Positions 6,036 to 11,251 of a stretch of 11,251 bases of DNA are shown piece after piece; position 1 is the stretch's first letter, and each line of letters starts with the position of its first letter. The stretch is taken from assembly GCA_015494005.1 (NCBI GenBank), contig WGCB01000146.1, forward strand, positions 1 through 11,251. The letters run 5' to 3'. The notes under the pieces are model-generated. The model searched no databases, was not told where the DNA came from, and saw nothing but the letters and a program-made list of their open reading frames with translations. Source of the stretch: Caldilineaceae bacterium. GTDB taxonomy: Bacteria > Chloroflexota > Anaerolineae > Caldilineales > Caldilineaceae. The translations under genes and the position numbers were made by a program.

Positions 6036-6991
6036 CCCGCCGTCAACTCCTGGCCGACCTGTCCCTGCTCCTGGTGGTCTTCGTCTGGGGAGCCACCTTC
6101 GTCATGGTCCAGGACGCGGTGCGGGTCTGGCCGGTCTTCGCCTTCCTCTCCCTGCGCTTCGGCATCGCGGCCCTGGCTTTCCTGCCCCTGCTCTGGTGGA
6201 AACGGCGGGGGCACGCCGCCTCCCCCGAGGATCCAAGGGATCGCCCCCGGTTTCGCCCCAGCCGGCGCATCGTCCTGGCCGGCGTGGTCATCGGGCTGGT
6301 CCTGGCCGCGGGCTACGCCTTCCAGACCTTCGGCCTGCGCTACACCACCCCGGCCAAGGCCGGCTTCATCACCGGGACCAGCGTGGTCATGGTGCCCATC
6401 GGGGCGGCCTTCTTCCTGCGCCAGCCGGTGGAGGCCCCGGCCATCCTGGGGGTGATCCTGGCCACCGTGGGCCTGGCCCTCCTCAGCCTGAACCAGGACC
6501 TGTCCGTGGGCTTTGGGGACCTGCTGGTCCTCTTCTGCGCCGTCTCCTTCGCGGTCCACATCCTGCTGGTGGGCCGCTACGCCCCCCGGGTTTCCGCCAC
6601 CTGGCTGGCTGCCCTCCAGGTGACCACGGTGGCTGTGGCCACCTTCGGGCTGGCCCTGCTGACGGAGCTGCCCCAGGGCATCCCGCCCTTGACGGGCAGC
6701 GTCCTCTTCGCTGCGGCGTTCACCGGCCTGCTGGCCACCACCATGGCCTTTACCTTCCAGGCCTCGGCCCAGCGCTTCACCTCCGCCACCCACACTGCCC
6801 TCATCTTCAGCCTGGAGCCGGTCTTCGCCGCCCTGGCCAGCTACGTCCTCATCGGCGAGCAGCTCACCGGACGGGTCCTCTGGGGCTGCGCGCTGATCCT
6901 GGCGGGCATGCTCTCCGCAGAGTTCGGCTCCGTGCTGCTGGCCGTTTGGCGGCGGCGTCGCCTGCGGGACAACCTGCGCCGGGCCACGTGA
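6032..6991 (+). CDS. EamA/DMT-superfamily permease (319 aa)
   Basis: The protein is almost wholly hydrophobic, with about ten membrane helices arranged as two EamA repeats. The first begins LLLVVFVWGATFVMVQDAV (12-30), the standard EamA start. The second repeat ends with the hallmark TALIFSLEPVFAALASYVLIGEQLTGR segment (about 251-280). A charged loop (57-82) follows helix 2 and the C-terminus is basic (WRRRRLRDNLRR), consistent with a cytoplasmic end. The GTG start at 6032 overlaps the chelatase stop (GTGA), so the two genes are probably translationally coupled. Members of this superfamily export or import amino acids, metabolites and cofactors, and the substrate cannot be told from sequence. 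Coupling to a chelatase makes a cofactor- or metal-linked substrate worth considering, but no more. The gene converges with the leftward gene, with only 20 bp between the stops and no hairpin. Confidence 0.9.
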   Translation: MTRRQLLADLSLLLVVFVWGATFVMVQDAVRVWPVFAFLSLRFGIAALAFLPLLWWKRRGHAASPEDPRDRPRFRPSRRIVLAGVVIGLVLAAGYAFQTFGLRYTTPAKAGFITGTSVVMVPIGAAFFLRQPVEAPAILGVILATVGLALLSLNQDLSVGFGDLLVLFCAVSFAVHILLVGRYAPRVSATWLAALQVTTVAVATFGLALLTELPQGIPPLTGSVLFAAAFTGLLATTMAFTFQASAQRFTSATHTALIFSLEPVFAALASYVLIGEQLTGRVLWGCALILAGMLSAEFGSVLLAVWRRRRLRDNLRRAT

Positions 6992-7011
6992 TCCTGGCGC
7001 CCACCGGTCGC

Positions 7012-8016
7012 CTACCCTGCCTCCGGACCTCCGCCGGCCCGCCCCATCTCCTGCTCGATCTGCTCCCGTAACTTCTGCACCTGCTTCTCGATGGTCCGCT
7101 CCCGCTCCGGGCCCAGCCGCCGCAGTCGGTGCTTGCGGAAGGCCAGCTCCACCAGCAGGCCCAGGCGCTTGGCGTGGGCTGGGTTCCGTCGCCTGTTCAG
7201 CAGGGGGGAGCGGCGCCAGCCCCGAGTCAGGCCCTGGTACTCCTCCCGGCTGAGGAGCGTCCCCACCTCGTCGGCCAGCTCCTCCTGGATCCAGCGCCGT
7301 TCCTGCTGCCAGGCCAGGAGGATGGCCAGACCGATGAGCCCCACGCCCAGGGCAGCCAGCCCCAAGCTCAGCAGAAAACCCAGCCCGTTGATGGAGGTGA
7401 TGCCCGCCCCGAAGTTGTGCAGGGCGTGGACCAGCATGGCCGCGGCCAGTCCGAGACCTGCCCACAGCCGGGCCTTTCCTCGGGAGGTGGACTGGCGGGC
7501 CAGCCCCAGGCCGATGCCGAAGAGGGCGGTGTAGAAGGCGTGGTTCAGGCCGAAGACGATGGAGCGTAGGTAGATGACCAGGCTCAGGGAGATCAGGCCG
7601 CCCTCGGTGAAGGCGCCGATGAAGTAGAGGAAGTTTTCGGTCATGGCGAAGCCGAAACCGATGAGGGCGCCGTAGATCAGCCCGTCCAGGACGCCGTCGA
7701 ACTCGTGGCGGTAGAAGCGATAGATGGCCCACAGGGCTGCGCCCTTGGCCAGCTCCTCCACGACCGGCGCCACCACCGCGGCGCCCATCAAGGACCCGGC
7801 CAGGGAGTCCGGCGCGGTCGCGAAAGGGGTGCCGATAGCCAGCTCCCCGATGAGGCTGACCACGATGGCCGGAATGGCTCCCCAGAGGAAGGCCACGATC
7901 ACCAGCCAGATGGGCTCCCGCTCGTAGCGGTCCACCCAGTAGAAGGCCAGGGCGTAGATCAGGGTGGGGATCACCGCGGCGGCCAGGCTGATCAGGAGAC
8001 CAAGGAAGATGGACAT
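7012..8016 (-). CDS. PrsW-family intramembrane metalloprotease homologue (334 aa)
   Basis: Family features are clear: the N-terminal membrane segment followed by YWVDRYEREP (26-35); the catalytic-type motif VVEELAKG with Glu87-Glu88 and Lys91; the FDGVLDGLIYGALIGFGFAMTEN segment (106-128) with Glu127-Asn128; and a later membrane histidine in FGLNHAFYTALFG (His159). About eight membrane helices run from 1 to about 240, then a basic cytoplasmic tail (about 245-334) ends in a predicted coiled coil. PrsW of Bacillus subtilis cuts the anti-sigma factor RsiW at site 1; most homologues have unknown substrates. The ATG at 8016 lacks a strong ribosome binding site (AGACC nearby). It is the last of four leftward genes, 51 bp after the PHP gene. 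Confidence 0.88.
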   Translation of the reverse strand: MSIFLGLLISLAAAVIPTLIYALAFYWVDRYEREPIWLVIVAFLWGAIPAIVVSLIGELAIGTPFATAPDSLAGSLMGAAVVAPVVEELAKGAALWAIYRFYRHEFDGVLDGLIYGALIGFGFAMTENFLYFIGAFTEGGLISLSLVIYLRSIVFGLNHAFYTALFGIGLGLARQSTSRGKARLWAGLGLAAAMLVHALHNFGAGITSINGLGFLLSLGLAALGVGLIGLAILLAWQQERRWIQEELADEVGTLLSREEYQGLTRGWRRSPLLNRRRNPAHAKRLGLLVELAFRKHRLRRLGPERERTIEKQVQKLREQIEQEMGRAGGGPEAG

Positions 8017-8067
8017 GGCAGGTCTAGAAAAATGGTGATGGAGGGTGGTGGGTTGGCGGTGAAAGGG

Positions 8068-8751
8068 TCAGGCCCGATGCTTTTGACCGCCGTACTCGAT
8101 GGGAAAAAACTTCTTGCGCCACTTGGCCCAGGTGCTCACCAGGTGAGGCCAGAAGGGGCTGACCCGTCCCTGGGGCTGGGCCTGGGCCAGGGCGGCCAGG
8201 AAACTCTCCGGCGTGTCCTCGAACTCGGGCATGAGGAGGTAGGCTCGGCCCAGCTCGGCCAGGGTGTGGGCGTCGCTCCCCGCGGTGACCAGCTTGCCGT
8301 GCTCCTGGGCCAGGGCCGCGGCCGCCTCGTTGTCCTTGGGACGCACGCAGCGGGCGTTGAGCACCTCCAGCGCGTCCACCTGGTCGATGATGCGCAGCAC
8401 ATTTTCCAGCCCCATGGCCGAGGTGCGCACCGAGTCCAGGGGGTGGGGGATGCTGATCACCGCGCCCTGCTCCCGCAGGCGGGCGATGGTCTCCTCCGGA
8501 GAGAGGCCCCGGGGCACCTCCTCCTGGAGGAAGTAGGCGATGATCTCCCCGTGGGTGGTCTTGATCTCCTCCCCCAGGATGATCAGATCCGGGGCCAGGG
8601 CCTTGGCGGCCCGAGCACCGGCCAGGTTGTTGTGCTCGGTGATGGCCAGCTTGTCCAGGCCGATGGCCCGGGCCCGGCGGATCAGCGCCTCGGGCCGGAC
8701 CATGCAGTCCCGGCTGTAGACGGTGTGGGCGTGCAGATCGACCTTCCACAT
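8068..8751 (-). CDS. PHP-domain metal-dependent phosphoesterase (227 aa)
   Basis: The metal-binding motifs of PHP phosphoesterases are all present: DLHAHT (His7, His9), TEHNN (Glu39, His40), the Glu61-Glu62/His67 region, SIPHP (His103) and GSDAHT (Asp160, His162). These should hold a two- or three-metal site that hydrolyses a phosphate ester. The length and motif order resemble the TrpH/YciV group (nucleotide or RNA 5'-end phosphatases and nucleases) rather than histidinol phosphatase or DNA polymerase PHP domains. The exact substrate is unknown. The ATG at 8751 is chosen because GGGAGGA lies six bases upstream and the PHP motif begins at once; the open frame extending to 8922 overlaps the neighbouring gene and is low-complexity. 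A basic C-terminal tail (WAKWRKKFF) ends the protein. It lies 61 bp after the flippase-like gene. Confidence 0.92.
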   Translation of the reverse strand: MWKVDLHAHTVYSRDCMVRPEALIRRARAIGLDKLAITEHNNLAGARAAKALAPDLIILGEEIKTTHGEIIAYFLQEEVPRGLSPEETIARLREQGAVISIPHPLDSVRTSAMGLENVLRIIDQVDALEVLNARCVRPKDNEAAAALAQEHGKLVTAGSDAHTLAELGRAYLLMPEFEDTPESFLAALAQAQPQGRVSPFWPHLVSTWAKWRKKFFPIEYGGQKHRA

Positions 8752-8792
8752 GGTGGGTCCTCCCTGGGGATGGAAACGGGCAGATGGGAGCT

Positions 8793-8809
8793 GGCCAGGC
8801 CGGCTGGCC
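8793..8809. repeat. Small hairpin between the flippase-like and PHP genes
   Basis: GGCCAG (8793-8798) and CTGGCC (8804-8809) form a 6-bp perfect stem with a 5-nt loop. It begins 20 bases before the 3' end (8813) of the upstream leftward gene's stop and precedes the PHP ribosome binding site. No T tract follows, so it is not a good terminator. It may only affect mRNA stability. Confidence 0.2.
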
Positions 8810-8812
8810 TCG

Positions 8813-9802
8813 TCAGCCTCCCAACTCCGCGCCGGGTTTCTCTTTCGGTGCACCGGCCAGGAGCTCCGGCCAGAGGGCCAAGCTGACCAGCCCGATGGCC
8901 ACGCCGAACCAGAGGGTGGCAAAGCGGACCAGCAGGGCGGCCGCGGTGGCGGGGCTGCGTCCCAGGCCCAGGAGCTGCTCGCTCAGGGCCACCAGCCCAC
9001 CCTCGGTCCCGCCCAGGCCGCCCGGGGTGGCCACCACCGCGCCGATCACCGTGCTGATGCTGAAGATGAAGACGGCGATGAAGGCGGCCTCCAGCCCAGC
9101 GGTGACGCCCAGGCCCACCAGGACCAGGTAGTAGGCCAGCCCTTCGCATAGCCAGCTCAAGGTGCCGATGCCCACGGAGATGAGCAGGTTGCGAGGGCGG
9201 AAGAGAGTGTAGCTGCTCTCGTAGAAGTCGGCCATGCCCGTGGCAAAGCGGCGCAGCATGGGCAGGCGGCGGGCGGTCCCCAGGAACCAGAGGGCCAGGG
9301 GGCGGATCTGGATGACCGTCACCGCGACCAGCATGGCCAGGAGGATCAGCCCGGCCAGCCAGCGGGTGCGGGGATCTGGAAAGGCGAAGAGGCCCAGGCC
9401 GGCCAGGATCAGCATGGCCAGGCCGTCGGTCATGCGCTCGGCCAGGATCACCGGCGCGGTGATGCGCATGGGCGCGCCGGTGACGTTTTTCACCATGTAG
9501 CTCTTGAGGAATTCCCCCACCTTGCCTGGGGTCATGACCATGATCATGCCCACGCCGAAGATGCGGGCGCTGTCCCGCCAGGGGGTGGGCACCCCCACCA
9601 GGTGCAGGTACCAGTGCCACTTGATCAGCCGCCCCAGGTAGTTGACCAGGGTGAGGCCGAAGACTCCAGGCAGCCAGCTCCAGGGGAAATCGGCCAGGGT
9701 GCGGGTGAGGGCCTGCCAATCACCGTAGATGACCAGGGCCACGTAGATGGCCAAGGCCAGGATCAAGGACCAGAGGATCTTCCGCCGCAGATCGGTGCTC
9801 AT
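8813..9802 (-). CDS. Flippase-like membrane protein, YbhN/LPG-synthase transmembrane family (329 aa)
   Basis: About eight membrane helices span the protein. Family hallmarks are PGKVGEFLKSY (92-102) followed by the AER segment (121-123), and PGGLGGTEGGL (260-270) near the C-terminus, as in the PF03706-type transmembrane domain of lysylphosphatidylglycerol synthase (MprF) and stand-alone YbhN/AglD-like proteins. The soluble aminoacyl-transferase domain of MprF is absent, so this is the transmembrane unit only. In MprF this unit flips modified lipids; in others it is linked to polyprenyl-sugar metabolism. The lipid handled here is unknown. The ATG at 9802 has no clear ribosome binding site, and a perfect TATAAT sits only eight bases upstream, which implies a leaderless message. 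It lies 60 bp downstream of the GatZ-like gene. Confidence 0.92.
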   Translation of the reverse strand: MSTDLRRKILWSLILALAIYVALVIYGDWQALTRTLADFPWSWLPGVFGLTLVNYLGRLIKWHWYLHLVGVPTPWRDSARIFGVGMIMVMTPGKVGEFLKSYMVKNVTGAPMRITAPVILAERMTDGLAMLILAGLGLFAFPDPRTRWLAGLILLAMLVAVTVIQIRPLALWFLGTARRLPMLRRFATGMADFYESSYTLFRPRNLLISVGIGTLSWLCEGLAYYLVLVGLGVTAGLEAAFIAVFIFSISTVIGAVVATPGGLGGTEGGLVALSEQLLGLGRSPATAAALLVRFATLWFGVAIGLVSLALWPELLAGAPKEKPGAELGG

Positions 9803-9810
9803 GGTCCGAC

Positions 9811-9816
9811 ATTATA
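9811..9816 (-). promoter_or_regulatory. TATAAT -10 box placed for a leaderless transcript of the flippase-like gene
   Basis: On the minus strand TATAAT ends eight bases before the ATG at 9802. With normal -10 spacing the transcript would start within one or two bases of the start codon. The surrounding 11-mer CGGGTATAATG is identical to the one at the chelatase promoter. No convincing -35 lies 16-18 bases upstream (TACCCT at 17). Confidence 0.5.
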
Positions 9817-9862
9817 CCCGAGAAGCAGGGAGAAGGGTAGGTGGGATCAGCCACTGCTTCCT

Positions 9863-11179
9863 CTAGCCCTGGCCACTGCAGGCCTGGGCATACTCCTCCA
9901 GGACGGCCTGGACCTTGTCCAGAAGCAGGGCCTGGGGGTGGTTGGCCAGCCGCCCTTCCTGAATGCGCCGGTACTGTTTGGGCAGGAACTGGCTGAGCAG
10001 GGGCAAGGGGATGGGCCTGGCGGAGAGGTTCTCCAGAAGCCGGTCCAGGGCGGCCTGCACCGGCGGCGCTGGCCAGTAGTAGCGGATGCGGTCGCTGAAG
10101 CTGTAGCGCCGGGCCAGGCGCTGCTCCTCCTCTGAGCCGGGATAGTACCTGCGCCAATGCTGGGGGTGGGTCAGCATGGCCTCCTCCAGCACCTCCCGGA
10201 TCCGGGACGGATCGCCCCCGCCCCAGGCCGGGAGCAGTTCCTCCTCCATCATGGCCAGGGCGAAGATGCCCTCCCGCAGGGCGAAGGTGAGGGCCGGCCC
10301 TACTTTGAGGATGGCGAAGTGGTCCCGGACCAGGGCCGCCAGGGCGGAGACGGTCTGGTAGTCGGTGGAGTGGGCCTCGTAGACCAGGCCGGCCTGGCTC
10401 TCCATGAAACGGGCCAGGGGCGCGGCCCGGGCCGGGTCGTAGGGGAAGACCGTGTCGTGGCCAAACTCCACTCCGGGCTGGACCACCACCGCCACCACCC
10501 GCTCCCAGGCATCGTGTAGCCCCAGGGCCAGGAAAGCCTCCCGGGTCACCTGGATGGTCTCCGCCACCTCCGCCGGCGGGGTGACGGCCACGCCCTCCTC
10601 GGGCTGCTGAGCGCCGCCGGGGATGGGCACCTCCGTGCCGATGACGTAGCGGGGCGGAGGCGTGGGCAAGCCCAGGCGGCGGTGGGTCTCCTCGGCCACC
10701 TGGGCCAGGGCTGCCGCGCGCCGGGCGATGACCTCCGTGGGCAAAGGGCGGCCCGGATCGTCGTCCCCGCAGCGCATGCTGGCGTCCAGGTGGAGCTTCG
10801 TGTAGCCACACTCGGTGTAGGCGGCCACTAGGGCCCGGGCTTTCTCCATGGCCTTCCTGGCTGGCTCCTCCTGCCAGAGATTGGGCCCCAGGTGGTCCCC
10901 GCCCAGGAGGAGCCGTTCCCTGGGGAAGCCCACTTCCCGGGCCATCTCCGCCACGAACTCCACGAAGTTGACTGGGGTCATGCCCGTGTAGCCGCCGAAC
11001 TGGTTGACCTGATTGCAGGTGGACTCGATGAGCACCGGCTCGTCCCGCTCCAGGCCGTGCAGGAGGGTGGCCCGGATGACCCAGGGGTTGGCCGAGCAGA
11101 TGGACGGGATGCCCAGGGCCCGGCCCGCCTGCTGCGCGGCCACGATCTGGTCCAGGTAGGTGACGGGGTGGGCGGTCAT
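9863..11179 (-). CDS. gatZ: GatZ/KbaZ-family protein (class II tagatose-bisphosphate aldolase 'non-catalytic subunit', possible sugar-phosphate epimerase) (438 aa)
   Basis: The full-length protein matches the GatZ/KbaZ family. Motifs in order are GIPSICSANPWVI (23-35), IESTCNQVNQFGGYTGM (51-67), LLGGDHLGPN (91-100), the TKLHLDASM segment (127-135), GTEVP (181-185), VVVQPGVEFG (231-240), EAHSTDYQ (268-275), KVGPALTFALREG (292-304) and a C-terminal SDRIRYYW. GatZ in enteric bacteria supports the catalytic aldolase GatY, but no gatY is seen here. From memory, homologues from thermophilic Chloroflexota (Anaerolinea, Caldilinea) have been reported to epimerise fructose 6-phosphate and tagatose 6-phosphate at C4, so this may be an enzyme in its own right. 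The ATG at 11179 has GGAGG seven bases upstream. The open frame runs to 11248 without family support. It is the first of four leftward genes. Confidence 0.9.
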   Translation of the reverse strand: MTAHPVTYLDQIVAAQQAGRALGIPSICSANPWVIRATLLHGLERDEPVLIESTCNQVNQFGGYTGMTPVNFVEFVAEMAREVGFPRERLLLGGDHLGPNLWQEEPARKAMEKARALVAAYTECGYTKLHLDASMRCGDDDPGRPLPTEVIARRAAALAQVAEETHRRLGLPTPPPRYVIGTEVPIPGGAQQPEEGVAVTPPAEVAETIQVTREAFLALGLHDAWERVVAVVVQPGVEFGHDTVFPYDPARAAPLARFMESQAGLVYEAHSTDYQTVSALAALVRDHFAILKVGPALTFALREGIFALAMMEEELLPAWGGGDPSRIREVLEEAMLTHPQHWRRYYPGSEEEQRLARRYSFSDRIRYYWPAPPVQAALDRLLENLSARPIPLPLLSQFLPKQYRRIQEGRLANHPQALLLDKVQAVLEEYAQACSGQG

Positions 11180-11217
11180 GGCAGGGCCTCCAGGGCTGTG
11201 AGGGCTTCGTTCAGAGT

Positions 11218-11251
11218 GGGTTGGGCCGCGGTGCCTCCCGCGGCCCAACCC
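11218..11251. repeat. 14-bp perfect inverted repeat at the right edge
   Basis: GGGTTGGGCCGCGG (11218-11231) and CCGCGGCCCAACCC (11238-11251) are perfect complements with a 6-nt loop (TGCCTC), giving a very stable hairpin. It lies 38 bp upstream of the GatZ-like start and touches the window edge, so it may be longer. It could terminate a gene to the right; no T tract follows on the leftward side, and the other side is not visible. Confidence 0.6.

Noticed and set aside
5969..7732. A 587-codon minus-strand open frame across the permease and PrsW genes
   Set aside because: Rich in Gly, Pro, Arg, Gln and His with no recognisable domain, and it overlaps two genes with clear family motifs in other frames.
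7705..8886. A 393-codon plus-strand open frame opposite the PrsW and PHP genes
   Set aside because: Low-complexity, no domain, no ribosome binding site; a shadow of two real minus-strand genes.
8752..8922. 57-codon N-terminal extension of the PHP protein
   Set aside because: It is Trp/Pro/Ser low-complexity, overlaps the preceding gene, and the ATG at 8751 has a strong ribosome binding site right before the conserved DLHAHT motif.
9849..9858. AGCCACTGCT resembling a B12-box core between the GatZ-like and flippase-like genes
   Set aside because: A lone short match in a 60-bp gap, with no surrounding riboswitch structure and on the strand opposite to both genes.
9720..10811. A 363-codon minus-strand frame within the GatZ-like gene, and a similar 345-codon frame at 8682-9719 in the flippase-like gene
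   Set aside because: Both are Gly/Pro/Arg-rich shadows of genes with full-length family matches in another frame of the same strand.
1..11251. CRISPR arrays, tRNA or rRNA genes, insertion sequences, phage or toxin-antitoxin genes
   Set aside because: No regularly spaced repeats, no cloverleaf-like sequences, no transposase or recombinase motifs, and no compositional break suggesting recent transfer were seen on reading both strands.

Overview
The window is GC-rich (roughly two thirds G+C by eye) bacterial chromosome with tightly packed genes on both strands, GTG starts and stop/start overlaps. No rRNA, tRNA, CRISPR array or insertion sequence was seen. The gene set (ECF sigma factor with a zinc-finger anti-sigma factor and a membrane bactofilin-like protein, a PrsW-family protein, a single ChlI/ChlD-type chelatase gene, a stand-alone GatZ-like protein) and the protein style suggest a member of the Chloroflexota, perhaps a Caldilineae/Anaerolineae-like thermophile. 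This is an inference from memory of similar proteins, not a search result.

Layout: (1) 142-738 (+), a conserved-looking coiled-coil protein of unknown function, with a promoter candidate and a 12-bp palindrome upstream and a strong hairpin terminator downstream. (2) 834-3693 (-), an operon read leftwards: ECF sigma factor, overlapping (ATGA) anti-sigma factor, then a signal-peptide/beta-helix/multi-TM/helix-hairpin-helix protein. A sigma-W-like TGAAAC-N17-CGTA motif sits in front of the sigma gene and suggests autoregulation. (3) 3967-6991 (+), divergent from the sigma operon: a metal-chelatase gene (AAA+ part, then acidic linker and vWA part) followed by an overlapping (GTGA) EamA permease gene. 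(4) 7012-11179 (-), four genes in a row read leftwards: GatZ-like protein, flippase-like (YbhN/LPG-synthase TM) protein, PHP-domain phosphoesterase, PrsW-like membrane protease, with gaps of 51-61 bp. A 14-bp perfect inverted repeat closes the right edge.

The most notable signal is in the chelatase gene. The AAA+ reading frame ends with 8 private codons just after an A8 run (5063-5070). The -1 frame is open from that same run through an acidic linker and a complete vWA domain, and has no credible start of its own. The eight lysines encoded before the run are all AAG, and the only AAA codons in this part are the two at the run. This is the arrangement expected for programmed -1 frameshifting (or transcriptional slippage) giving a 376-aa ChlI-like and a 689-aa ChlD-like subunit from one gene. 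It matches a published proposal for chlD genes of cobalamin producers. A one-base homopolymer error in the assembly is the main alternative.

A second theme is envelope-stress signalling. The sigma/anti-sigma/bactofilin operon carries a sigma-W-like promoter, and a PrsW homologue lies about 4.3 kb away. In Bacillus subtilis PrsW is the site-1 protease that releases sigma-W. A functional link here is only a hypothesis.
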